A stretch of 64,000 nt of DNA from Flavobacteriales bacterium. GTDB lineage: Bacteria > Bacteroidota > Bacteroidia > Flavobacteriales_F > PHOS-HE28. Made by a program: the position numbers and the translations under genes. The notes below the pieces were generated by a model. It was given only the letters and a program-made list of their open reading frames with translations, made no database searches and was not told where the DNA came from. The stretch spans positions 1-64,000 of the forward strand of contig JAHDVX010000005.1 of NCBI GenBank assembly GCA_023382455.1, written 5' to 3'. Below are positions 1 to 7,710 of the stretch, one piece after another. Positions within the stretch are counted from its first letter, which is position 1. Each line of letters starts with the position of its first letter.

Positions 1-59
1 GCAAGGCCGAAGCAGTCTTTGATCCCATGACGTGAGTGCAGGGGGAATTAAGGATTGCT

Positions 60-180
60 TCGCCCGAGGCGGGCTCGCAATGACGGTGTGGCCCGAGGCG
101 CCGCTCGCGATGACGGCGGGGCTTCGCGCCAATGGCGCTCGCGATGACGGTGTGGGCCAAGGCGGGCTCGCAATGACGGC
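60..180. repeat. Degenerate ~30-bp tandem repeat
   Basis: Four copies of the core CTCGC(A/G)ATGACGG begin at 74, 104, 138 and 167, spaced 29-34 bp, and are separated by GC-rich variable linkers. No gene is supported in positions 1-203. This looks like one of the intergenic repeat families of this genome. It lies just beyond the stop of the glycosyltransferase gene on the minus strand. Confidence 0.6.
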
Positions 181-203
181 GGGAGACGGCCTTGCGAAGG
201 CAA

Positions 204-1340
204 CTAGTCCGCAAGCAATTGCAGCAACCTACGGTAACCGGCCTCATGCGCGGCCTTGGTGTAATGGGCCAAGGCAAAAGCCCGAAAGCGGTCGCGTTCA
301 TCCGGCGTGGGGCGCTCCAGCGTGGGCAGGAGTTCACCTGGCTGATGGACTATCCCCAGCCGTTCACGCTGCACCTGTGCCGAACAGTCGCCGATGTGCG
401 CGCTGATGATCATCGGCAGGCCGCTGGCGAGGTACTCGGCGAATTTGGTGGGGGAGGCCACGCGGTTGGTCACGGTGTCCGCGCGCAGGAGCAGGGCCAT
501 GTCGCAGGCGGCCAGGACGGCATTCACGCGGGAGGGATCCACCCAGGTGCGCAGGGCCCGTCCGATCCAATTGGCCGTGAGGGCGTCGATGGCGGGGTCC
601 GGGGGGCAGAGCAGCAACACCTTCACGCGGGGTTGCGCCACCAGGAGCGGCGTGATGGCCTGCTCCAGCAGGGCGAAGGATTGCCAACCGGCCGCGGATC
701 CGGCGTAGGCCAGCACCACATCGTCCGGCCCGAAGCCGAGGTCGGCGCGCACGGCGCCGGGATCGTTGGCCGCGGCCAGGTGGGAGGCCCCCAGGGTGCA
801 GGGGATCACCAGGTGTGCATCGCCGGCATAGGCGTAGTGCCCGCGCCAATGATCCACCAGGGCGTGGCTTACGGCGATACGCAGGTCGCTGCGCCGCACG
901 GCCTCCTGCTCCACGGCCGGGAATTGGGCGATCAGTCGGTCATCGTCGATGATGCGGTATTCCTGCCATTCGGCGGCGTAGGCCCCGCGTCCGTCGAAGC
1001 ACACGCGGCGCACCAGGCCGGCATCGCGTGCACGCAGGGCCATCCAGGTGGCCAACGGCCCCCGTGCCACGATGCCCCCCGGCCGCAGCAGGCGGCAGGC
1101 GGCCTTGACGAGCATGGCGTTGGCCCGCCAATGCTTCATGCGCGGCACCATGGGCAGCACGATGGCGTCGGGGCTGTGCGCGCGGATCTTGCGGCGGATG
1201 CCGAAGAAGTCGCGTGCGCTTACCAGGGCCAACAGCCGCACGCGCGGGCCGCCCAAGGTGTTGAGGTGGGCCACCACATCGGTCACCTGGCTCCAGTAGA
1301 CGCCGGTGGGCTGGTCGTTATAGGTGAGGAAGAGGATCAA
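204..1340 (-). CDS. Glycosyltransferase, GT4-like
   Basis: A GT-B fold glycosyltransferase of about 378 residues, probably adding a sugar to the surface polysaccharide. The N-terminal part begins ILFLTYNDQPTGVYWSQV. The C-terminal donor-binding half contains SPTKFAEYLASGLPMI, where GT4 enzymes have their E-x7-E-like region. The preferred start is a TTG at 1340 whose bases overlap the TGA stop of the upstream epimerase gene, which implies translational coupling. An ATG at 1388 is possible but would lie 51 bp inside the epimerase gene. The acceptor and donor sugars cannot be read from the sequence. Confidence 0.8.
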   Translation of the reverse strand: MILFLTYNDQPTGVYWSQVTDVVAHLNTLGGPRVRLLALVSARDFFGIRRKIRAHSPDAIVLPMVPRMKHWRANAMLVKAACRLLRPGGIVARGPLATWMALRARDAGLVRRVCFDGRGAYAAEWQEYRIIDDDRLIAQFPAVEQEAVRRSDLRIAVSHALVDHWRGHYAYAGDAHLVIPCTLGASHLAAANDPGAVRADLGFGPDDVVLAYAGSAAGWQSFALLEQAITPLLVAQPRVKVLLLCPPDPAIDALTANWIGRALRTWVDPSRVNAVLAACDMALLLRADTVTNRVASPTKFAEYLASGLPMIISAHIGDCSAQVQRERLGIVHQPGELLPTLERPTPDERDRFRAFALAHYTKAAHEAGYRRLLQLLAD

Positions 1341-2422
1341 AGCGCAGCGATCACGTCGAGGACACGTTCGGTGGCATGGCCGTCCCACAGCGGCGGTACT
1401 TGCCCCTTGCCCGCCCGGCCTTCCACGATATCGGCGATGGCCGCCTCCAGCGCGGGCAGGTCGAAGGTGATCAGGCGGTTGCTGCCCATGGTGACGGTGA
1501 TGGGCCGTTCGGTGTTGGGCCGCAGGGTGAGGCAGGGCACCTGGCGGAAGGTGGTCTCCTCCTGGATGCCGCCGCTGTCGGTGATCACGAAGGCGCAGGT
1601 GGCGATGAGCTTCTGGAAGTTGAAGTAGTCCATGGGCCCGGTGATGCGCAGGTTCTTCAAGGCCTCCAGCTTCGGCAGCAGGCCCGTTTCCTTCAGCTTG
1701 GCCGTGGTGCGCGGGTGCACGGGGAACACCACATGCCGCCCGCGTGCCACGTAGGCGATCAAGTCCACCAATTTGGTCAGTTCCTCCGGTACATCCACGG
1801 TTGCCGGGCGGTGGATGGTCATCAGCACGTGGTCGCCGCCCGGCAGGCCGAGGTCCTCCAGCACGGTGGCCGCCTGCACCTGGGCATCGTAGGCCACCAG
1901 GGTGTCGATCATGGTGTTGCCCGTGAAATGGATGTCCTTGGCCGGTCGGCCCTCGGCCTTCAGGTGGTCGATGCCGCTCTGTTCGGTGACGAAGAAGTGG
2001 TCGGTGATGCGGTCGGTGAGGATGCGGTTGATCTCCTCGGGCATGCCCATGTCGCCGCTGCGTAGGCCGCTCTCCAGGTGGGCCAGGGGGATGCCCATCT
2101 TGTTGGCCACCAGGGCACCGGCCAAGGTGCTGTTCACATCGCCGGGCACGATCATCAAGTCCGGCCTCAAGGCTTCGGCGGCCGCCTCCAGGGCGATCAT
2201 GATATGGCCCATCTGCGCGGCGGGCCTGGCATGGGGCGTGTCCAGGAAACGGTCCGGCCGCAGGCCGAACTGGTCGAAGAAGACGGTGCTCATCTTCTCG
2301 TCGTAGTGCTGGCCGGTATGCACCAGCTGCACCTCCATGCCGCGCTTGGCGGCCTCCGCCTTGAAGCGGGTGACCTTGATGAAATTCGGGCGCGTGCCCA
2401 CCACCACCATCAGCTTCTTCAT
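1337..2422 (-). CDS. wecB: UDP-N-acetylglucosamine 2-epimerase (non-hydrolysing)
   Basis: This enzyme converts UDP-GlcNAc to UDP-ManNAc in the cytoplasm, supplying an amino-sugar precursor for polysaccharide. The protein is about 361 residues, the usual family length. It shows the N-terminal GTRPNFIK motif, HTGQHYDEKM, VPGDVNST, the HLESGLRSGD segment, TIHRPATVD and the C-terminal ITDSGGIQEE motif that binds the UDP phosphates. The start MKKLMVV at 2422 is preferred over an ATG at 2437 because family members begin at that point. Its stop codon overlaps the next glycosyltransferase start, so the two genes form an operon. Confidence 0.93.
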   Translation of the reverse strand: MKKLMVVVGTRPNFIKVTRFKAEAAKRGMEVQLVHTGQHYDEKMSTVFFDQFGLRPDRFLDTPHARPAAQMGHIMIALEAAAEALRPDLMIVPGDVNSTLAGALVANKMGIPLAHLESGLRSGDMGMPEEINRILTDRITDHFFVTEQSGIDHLKAEGRPAKDIHFTGNTMIDTLVAYDAQVQAATVLEDLGLPGGDHVLMTIHRPATVDVPEELTKLVDLIAYVARGRHVVFPVHPRTTAKLKETGLLPKLEALKNLRITGPMDYFNFQKLIATCAFVITDSGGIQEETTFRQVPCLTLRPNTERPITVTMGSNRLITFDLPALEAAIADIVEGRAGKGQVPPLWDGHATERVLDVIAAL

Positions 2423-2454
2423 GCCTGTGCTGCCCATACCGTGCGTTAGGTGCG

Positions 2455-2462
2455 CGAAAGTA
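2455..2462 (-). promoter_or_regulatory. -7 box TACTTTCG upstream of wecB
   Basis: On the minus strand the sequence TACTTTCG lies 32 bp upstream of the wecB ATG and matches the Bacteroidota TAnnTTTG element with one change. The same TTCG variant recurs upstream of several other genes here. Confidence 0.45.
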
Positions 2463-2521
2463 GTGGCCGGGGCAGCGGGGAACGGTCCCTGCGGCTCAAG
2501 TATGTCGCGAGAGGAGCTTCG

Positions 2522-2539
2522 CCGCGGACGGGCCCGCGG
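2522..2539 (-). terminator. GC-rich hairpin after exosortase operon
   Basis: Two CCGCGG hexamers at 2522-2527 and 2534-2539 pair around a 6-base loop, 6 bp beyond the stop codon of the last exosortase-operon gene. There is no clear U tract, so a role in transcription termination is only likely. Confidence 0.4.
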
Positions 2540-2545
2540 TCCCGT

Positions 2546-3025
2546 TCAGTCCGTGGCATCGCTTTTGGCCAACGCCCCGATCAACACGAATACCAAGGGC
2601 ACGGGATATTGCAGCATGTGGGAGATGCGCACCGAGACCAGCTCCAGGGGCGGGGCCCAAGGGGAGAGGAAGTGCATCAACAGGGAGAAGGCCGCGAAGG
2701 CCGCGAACCCGGCCAGGATCATGTTCCGGTGGCGCCAGCTGCCGTAGAGGGTGCGGGCCAGCAGGATACAGAGCAGTGCCACCACCAGCATGCTGAACAG
2801 GGCCAGGCCCCATTTCACGCGCAGGAGCGTGGCCAGGTCCCAGCCGTTCGTCCACCCCTGCACCAGCGAATGGGCGTAGGAAAAGCGCGTGTGACGGGCC
2901 AGGTGGTCGATCTGGTAGTTGAGGTTGATGAAGGCGAATTCGCGCCAGGCCCCGAAGGCGATGCCGGCCACCAGCACCACGGCCGCCTCCAGGCGGCGGT
3001 CCCAGCGGATCCCCGATCGGCTCAT
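2546..3025 (-). CDS. Exosortase-associated membrane protein (XrtX-associated type)
   Basis: An integral membrane protein of 159 residues with about four hydrophobic segments (near residues 14-25, 70-88, 97-115 and 135-152). It has no catalytic motif that I recognise. The start MSRSGIRWDRR at 3025 overlaps the exosortase stop codon by 4 bp, so the two genes are translationally coupled. Small membrane proteins next to Bacteroidota exosortases are a recognised association, and I assign it by that context and its topology. It may help the sorting enzyme or handle the sorted product. Confidence 0.65.
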   Translation of the reverse strand: MSRSGIRWDRRLEAAVVLVAGIAFGAWREFAFINLNYQIDHLARHTRFSYAHSLVQGWTNGWDLATLLRVKWGLALFSMLVVALLCILLARTLYGSWRHRNMILAGFAAFAAFSLLMHFLSPWAPPLELVSVRISHMLQYPVPLVFVLIGALAKSDATD

Positions 3026-3582
3026 GGTTCCTTGGCCAGGGTTGTCCGGCGGGCGAAGCGCCTCACCCAGATGTACCAGAGCAGGAAGACCCAACCGTAG
3101 ACAATGACATAGAACGTATAGTCGTGGTTGAAGTTGAGCCACTCATAGTTGATGCTTACCACGATGCACAGGGCGGCCACGCGCAGGGCGTTCACCAAGT
3201 GGATGCTCAGGATGCCCAAGGCGCCGAACCAGAGCTTGTGGCGCCACGGGCCGCCGAAGGCCACCAGGAAGATGAGGAACACGGCGAACAGGCCCACCCC
3301 GTTGCACGGATCCCCGATCCAGAGCAGGTGTCCGCCCTCCACGCCGATGGTGCGGATGTTCTCGGCATTCACCGGTTCGGGGATCAGTTCGTAGCCCAAG
3401 GTGGTCAGGATGGTGCCGGCCCAGGTGATCAGCGCGGCGATCACGGCGCGGTCCAGCCCGCCCCACGGGTGGATCATCACCGCGTACAGCACATACCACG
3501 CCGCGTACAGCAGCCCTGCGGTAAGGAGGAAACGAAGCAAAGGGTCACGGGTGACCTTCAAGGAGGGCATGCCCGCAGGCAT
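3022..3582 (-). CDS. xrtX: Exosortase/archaeosortase family protease-transpeptidase
   Basis: A multi-pass membrane protein of 186 residues with the exosortase catalytic triad. Cys93 lies in the motif GDPCNGVG, Arg134 in VNALRVAAL and His153 in FNHDYTFY, each at the end of a hydrophobic segment as the family requires. Exosortases cut C-terminal sorting tails from exported proteins in the inner membrane and are thought to join the product to another molecule. The gene lies between a small protein with a sorting tail (it starts on the last base of that stop codon) and an associated membrane protein. It is embedded in a polysaccharide gene cluster, the classical exosortase setting. The subfamily name XrtX is inferred from the PIDGG-type tail next door. 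Confidence 0.85.
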   Translation of the reverse strand: MPAGMPSLKVTRDPLLRFLLTAGLLYAAWYVLYAVMIHPWGGLDRAVIAALITWAGTILTTLGYELIPEPVNAENIRTIGVEGGHLLWIGDPCNGVGLFAVFLIFLVAFGGPWRHKLWFGALGILSIHLVNALRVAALCIVVSINYEWLNFNHDYTFYVIVYGWVFLLWYIWVRRFARRTTLAKEP

Positions 3583-3800
3583 CAGGCCCCGGTCTTGCGG
3601 GCCTTGCGCAGGTCCATGGCCTTCTTGCCGCCCAGGAGGGCGCCGGCACCGATCAGCAGCGAGAGGCCACCATCAATGGGAATGCAGGGAGGAGGCCAGC
3701 AGGGCGGTTCCCCGCCGGGCCCGGGCTGGGCCATCAACGCACCCATCAGCGGGGCCAGCATCAGGGCGCTGAGGAGCAGGAAGCGGAGTGGGGTTTTCAT
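3582..3800 (-). CDS. Small PID-CTERM protein, predicted exosortase substrate
   Basis: A 72-residue protein made almost entirely of targeting signals. A signal peptide covers residues 1-24 (ending ALMA). It is followed by a short Pro/Cys-rich segment GEPPCWPPPCI and then the motif PIDGG at 41-45. A hydrophobic stretch LSLLIGAGALLGG and a basic tail KKAMDLRKARK complete the tripartite C-terminal sorting signal. After removal of both ends, only about 15-17 residues, containing two cysteines, would remain. It is the first gene of the exosortase operon and has its own TACATTTG box at 3839-3846. Function unknown. Confidence 0.8.
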   Translation of the reverse strand: MKTPLRFLLLSALMLAPLMGALMAQPGPGGEPPCWPPPCIPIDGGLSLLIGAGALLGGKKAMDLRKARKTGA

Positions 3801-3838
3801 GGATGGGAAATACGATCGAGGGAAAATCGGAATGCGGC

Positions 3839-3846
3839 CAAATGTA
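3839..3846 (-). promoter_or_regulatory. -7 box TACATTTG for exosortase operon
   Basis: The minus strand reads TACATTTG here, a perfect match to the Bacteroidota TAnnTTTG element, 38 bp upstream of the ATG at 3800. Together with the divergent box at 4057-4064 it accounts for the gene-free stretch 3801-4126. I see nothing else in that stretch. Confidence 0.6.
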
Positions 3847-4056
3847 GTTCAGCGGGATCCACCCGGCCAAAAGCGCACCGCCATCGGGTTGCATGCCGGT
3901 GGGCGGGGTGCAGCGGACCAACTACTACCACCCCATGCGTTCCCCATCCACTTGCGATGCCAACATCCGGGCGGAGCATGTCGCGCCGGAGGACGGATGC
4001 TTCATCGGTGAACAGCCCCCATGGGAACAGCCGGATCCGCCACCGGCCTGCCCGCT

Positions 4057-4064
4057 TATCTTTG
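4057..4064 (+). promoter_or_regulatory. -7 box TATCTTTG for wzc-wzm
   Basis: A perfect TAnnTTTG match 62 bp upstream of the wzc-like start codon. It is divergent from the exosortase-operon promoter in the same intergenic region. Confidence 0.55.
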
Positions 4065-4126
4065 GCGCCCTCCAAGAAAAAACCCGCCCCCGCGGCCTGC
4101 GGGCCGTGCGGCACCGGTGAACGAAC

Positions 4127-6541
4127 ATGGCGGCAGCCCAAAGCCCGAAGGGTGGCATCATCGAGGTGAACGACCTGCGGACCGTGGCCCGCATCGTTTC
4201 CAAGAACTGGTACATCGTGGCCATCGCCCTGGTGCTTTCCGCCGTGCTCTCCTTCCTCTATTCCTACAAGATCCCCGACGTGTACGGGGCCAGTACGCAG
4301 ATCCTGCTCAAGGACCAGGATGCGTACGACTACCAGAGCCAGATGTACAAGAGCCTGGGTTATGTGAATGCCTACGGGGATATCGTGAACCAGAAGCGCG
4401 TGCTCACCAGCTACGACCTGATCGACCGTACGCTGGAGAAGCTCGACTTCGAGGTGTCCTACTACATCATCGGGCGCTTCAAGACCACCCAGGTCTTCAC
4501 CAACCTGCCCTTCACCGTGCAGATGCAGCCGCTCAACCCCAAGCTCTTCGACCGGCCCATCGACCTGCACATCATCGACCCGCGGCACTTCAGCATCAGC
4601 TATGATCCCGGCCAAGGCATGGTCACCAAGACCTTCGCCTTCAATACCGACGTGGCCGACGCCGACTTCACCCTGCGCGTCACCCCCAACGTGGACATCC
4701 GCCCGTCCACCATCGGGAAGTACGCCGCCACCGACTACCGCTTCATCCGCCACGCCCGCGAGCGCCTGGTGGCCAAGTACGCCAAGTCCCTCACGGTGGA
4801 GGACTTCGCGTACACCTCCATCCTCAAGGTCTCCGTGGAGGACGAGGTGGCCGAGCGCGCCAAGATCTTCCTCGACACGCTGAGCCACGAGTACATCCAG
4901 TACACCCTGCAGGGTGACTTCGACATCAACGAGAACACGTTGAAGTACATCGACCGCCAGCTGGACGAGGTGTCCAACATCCTGGGCGATTACGAGGATG
5001 ACCTGCAGGCCTTTCTGCGCAGCAAGGACATCCTAGACCTGAACAAGGAGAGCAGCATGTACTTCAACCAGCTGGTGGACCTGGACGCCCAGAAGCGCAA
5101 GCACGAGCTGATGATCGAGAGCGTGGACAACCTGCGCAACTACGTGCTCAACATCGGCGATGCCGAGCTGCTGCCGCCCTCGTTCTACATCCTCAGCGAC
5201 GATGGCTTCCTGAAGAAGACCCTGGGCGAGCTCTACGACATGCAGATGTCGCTGAACCGCCTGAAGTACGTCGTGGAGCCGGAGAACCCCACGGTGCAGG
5301 AGCTCAAGCAGACCATTCAGCTCACGCGGGCCAACCTGCTGATCTACCTGAAGAACACCCGCCAGGCCATCACCGAGAAGATCGGCGACCTGGACAAGCA
5401 GAGCGGCGAGTACATGCAACTGATCCGGGCCGTGCCCGAGAACCAGCGCGACGTGGAGGCCTTCCAGCGCAAGGTGAGCGTGAACGAGAAGCTCTACCAG
5501 TTCCTGCTGGAGAAGCGCGCCAGCACGGTGATCGCCCGCGCGGGGATCCTGCCCAAGACCAAGGTGATCGAGACCGCCAGGGTCACCGGCATCGTGCGGC
5601 CGGACAAGACGAAGATCCTGTACACCTTCCTGGTGGGCGGCGGCATCCTGTCCCTGCTGCTGGTCTTCATCCGCGTGCTCTTCTACGACCGGCTGGAGAA
5701 CGCCGACCAGCTGCGCGCCGTCACCGGTATTCCCGTGTTCGGCGAGGTGATCGCCAGCGAAAAGGCCGAGGCCAACTACGTGGTGGTGGACAGCGACCCC
5801 AAGGCCGCCATCACCGAGAGCTTCCGCACGGTGCGCACCAACCTGGAGTACCTGCCGCCCGTTCCCGCCGGCCGCGCCGTGCTGGTCACCAGTTACCGGC
5901 CCAGCGAAGGCAAGACTTTCTGCTCGGTGAACCTCAGCGCCATCCTGGCCAAGGCCGGCAAAAAGGTGCTGCTGCTGGAGCTGGACCTGCACAAGCCCAA
6001 GGTGGGCAACGGCCTGGGCATGACCAGCAACGTGGGCATCAGCACCATCCTGGTCGGCAAGGCCGAGATCGCACCGTGCGTGCTGCACACCCAGATCGAG
6101 AACTTCGACGTGATCCTGGCCGGTGCCAGCCCCCCCAACGCCTCCGAGCTCATCCTCAGCAAGCGCCTCACCGATATCTTCGACTACGGCCGCCAGCACT
6201 ACGACTATGTGCTGGTCGACACCCCGCCCGTGGGCCTCATCACCGACGCGCTGCTGATGATGCGCCACGTGGATGCCAGCCTCTTCGTGATCAACACCCG
6301 CTTCGCCAACCGCGACCACGTGCGCAATGCCATCGACGTGCACGCCGCCAACCCCGCGCCCAACTTCGGCTTCATCCTCAACGGGGTGCGCATGAAGAAG
6401 AGCAAGTACTACTACAACACCAACTACGGCTACGGCTACCGCTACGCCTACGGCTACGGCGGCTATGGCTACGGGTATGGCTACGGCACCCGCAAGCGGA
6501 AAAAGGACAGGAAGAACAATGGCGAAGGCCCGGCAAGCTGA
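4127..6541 (+). CDS. wzc: Polysaccharide co-polymerase / tyrosine autokinase (Wzc-type)
   Basis: An 804-residue inner-membrane protein that controls chain length and export of surface polysaccharide through cycles of tyrosine autophosphorylation. A first membrane helix lies near residues 24-44. A long periplasmic coiled-coil Wzz/GumC region follows, with a second helix near 498-516 and then a cytoplasmic BY-kinase domain. The Walker A motif is RPSEGKT with Lys596, and the Walker B region is YVLVDTPP. The Walker A' motif reads LLLELDLHKP, with Glu and His where Asp and Arg are usual. The C-terminus is a tyrosine cluster of more than ten Tyr alternating with Gly, followed by a basic KRKKDRK tail. 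The next gene overlaps its end by 23 bp. Confidence 0.93.
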   Translation: MAAAQSPKGGIIEVNDLRTVARIVSKNWYIVAIALVLSAVLSFLYSYKIPDVYGASTQILLKDQDAYDYQSQMYKSLGYVNAYGDIVNQKRVLTSYDLIDRTLEKLDFEVSYYIIGRFKTTQVFTNLPFTVQMQPLNPKLFDRPIDLHIIDPRHFSISYDPGQGMVTKTFAFNTDVADADFTLRVTPNVDIRPSTIGKYAATDYRFIRHARERLVAKYAKSLTVEDFAYTSILKVSVEDEVAERAKIFLDTLSHEYIQYTLQGDFDINENTLKYIDRQLDEVSNILGDYEDDLQAFLRSKDILDLNKESSMYFNQLVDLDAQKRKHELMIESVDNLRNYVLNIGDAELLPPSFYILSDDGFLKKTLGELYDMQMSLNRLKYVVEPENPTVQELKQTIQLTRANLLIYLKNTRQAITEKIGDLDKQSGEYMQLIRAVPENQRDVEAFQRKVSVNEKLYQFLLEKRASTVIARAGILPKTKVIETARVTGIVRPDKTKILYTFLVGGGILSLLLVFIRVLFYDRLENADQLRAVTGIPVFGEVIASEKAEANYVVVDSDPKAAITESFRTVRTNLEYLPPVPAGRAVLVTSYRPSEGKTFCSVNLSAILAKAGKKVLLLELDLHKPKVGNGLGMTSNVGISTILVGKAEIAPCVLHTQIENFDVILAGASPPNASELILSKRLTDIFDYGRQHYDYVLVDTPPVGLITDALLMMRHVDASLFVINTRFANRDHVRNAIDVHAANPAPNFGFILNGVRMKKSKYYYNTNYGYGYRYAYGYGGYGYGYGYGTRKRKKDRKNNGEGPAS

Positions 6542-7409
6542 AACGGCGGAAAGCCCTGCACCGGAAGGACCCTGGGACGTGGTGATCGCCCCGGCGGCCC
6601 CGTGGTGGCGCCTCCACCTCGGTGAGCTTTGGCAATACCGCGACCTGCTGAAGGAGCTGGTGGTGCGCGACCTCACCGCCGTGTACAAGCAGACCATCCT
6701 GGGACCCATCTGGGTGCTGGTGCAGCCCTTGATCACCTCCCTGATGTTCGCCCTGGTGTTCGGGTTGATGGCGCGCATGAGCCTGCCGGGCATCCCCGCG
6801 CTGCTCTTCTACATGAGCGCCATCGTGCCCTGGGCCTACTTCGCCGGGGTGATCAACAAGACCGCCGCCACCTTGATGGCCAACGCCAACCTGATGACCA
6901 AGGTGTACTTCCCGCGCCTCATTCCCCCGCTCTCCACCATGTTCTCCACCGGCTTCACCTTCCTGGTGCAGCTCGCCTTCTTCTTCCTCTTCGCCTTGGC
7001 CTATCACCTCAGCGGCAGCTATCACTGGGCGCCGGGCGCCGCCCTGCTGATGCTGCCCGTGCTGCTGCTGCTGCTCATGATGCTGGCGTTCGGCACGGGC
7101 CTGCTGGTGGCCGCCCTTACCACCAAGTACAAGGACCTCAACTTCCTGATCTCCTTCGCCGTGCAGCTGCTCATGTACATGAGCCCGGTGATTTTCCCGC
7201 TCAGCCGCGTGGAGCCCGGCAGCATGCTGCGCCCCATCATCGAGGCGAACCCCATCACACCCATCATCGAGGGCTTCCGCGGCGCCCTCCTCGGGACCGG
7301 GATGCACTGGGGTAGCCTCTGGTATTCCTTCGGTTTCGCCGCCGTGGCCTTGGTGGTCGGCATTGCGGCCTTCCAGCGCGCCCAGCGCAGCTATGCCGAC
7401 GTGGTGTGA
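6519..7409 (+). CDS. wzm: ABC-2 type polysaccharide export permease (Wzm-like)
   Basis: A 296-residue inner-membrane permease with about six hydrophobic segments, including the family pattern LVVRDLTAVYKQTILGPIW near the N-terminus and NPITPIIEGFR near the C-terminus. It would export a lipid-linked glycan together with a Wzt-type ATPase. The start ATG at 6519 is preceded by AGGAAG and lies inside the 3' end of wzc. No ATPase gene follows. Instead the next 300 bp hold a glycosyltransferase remnant and a row of hairpins, so the partner is either elsewhere or has been deleted. Confidence 0.88.
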   Translation: MAKARQAETAESPAPEGPWDVVIAPAAPWWRLHLGELWQYRDLLKELVVRDLTAVYKQTILGPIWVLVQPLITSLMFALVFGLMARMSLPGIPALLFYMSAIVPWAYFAGVINKTAATLMANANLMTKVYFPRLIPPLSTMFSTGFTFLVQLAFFFLFALAYHLSGSYHWAPGAALLMLPVLLLLLMMLAFGTGLLVAALTTKYKDLNFLISFAVQLLMYMSPVIFPLSRVEPGSMLRPIIEANPITPIIEGFRGALLGTGMHWGSLWYSFGFAAVALVVGIAAFQRAQRSYADVV

Positions 7410-7420
7410 TGGCGGGCCTC

Positions 7421-7515
7421 AGGCCAACACCTCGTTGATCAGCCGGTCCGTAACCGGGCCCAGTAGATAGGCGCTGTGGTCGGCATTCAGGTCCACCATC
7501 AACGGCTCGCGCAGC
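7421..7515 (-). pseudogene. 3' remnant of a glycosyltransferase gene
   Basis: On the minus strand this segment encodes NADHSAYLLGPVTDRLINEV followed by LA and a stop. It is almost identical to the end of the glycosyltransferase at 7711-8988 and about 90% identical to it at DNA level by eye over some 80 bp. Homology fades before 7520 and there is no upstream coding sequence. It is a scar of a duplication followed by deletion. Confidence 0.8.
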
Positions 7516-7560
7516 AGACGTTGATGCCGGAAACCCTGATGGAGCAAGAGTGGGCATTGT

Positions 7561-7670
7561 GGTCGCCGGGGGCGACCGAATAGCAGCCGCGCGGCTGGGG
7601 CCGCGCAGCTGCTGCGGGAGTTCGCGCCCGGCCCCAGCCGGGAGCGAACTATTTGGGGGGCACCAGCCCC
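7561..7670. repeat. Cluster of four adjacent hairpins
   Basis: Four inverted repeats lie end to end. GGTCGCC/GGCGACC pairs at 7561-7577 with a 3-base loop. GCGCGGC/GCCGCGC pairs at 7589-7606 with a 4-base loop. A 14-bp arm with one mismatch pairs at 7619-7632 and 7637-7650. GGGGC/GCCCC pairs at 7657-7670. The cluster sits between the convergent ends of the permease and a glycosyltransferase gene, so it may act as a bidirectional terminator or be a REP-like element. Confidence 0.65.
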
Positions 7671-7710
7671 GCTACCAAGCGTGTTGCGCTAAGAACTGCG
7701 CACCAATCTT

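Noticed and set aside
27-41. 13-base match (GAGTGCAGGGGG region) between window start and a CRISPR spacer ending near 30064
   Set aside because: The match covers less than half of the spacer and is expected by chance in GC-rich DNA, so it is not evidence of self-targeting.
5033-6793. A 586-codon open frame antisense to wzc
   Set aside because: It has shadow composition and lies opposite a gene with clear catalytic motifs.
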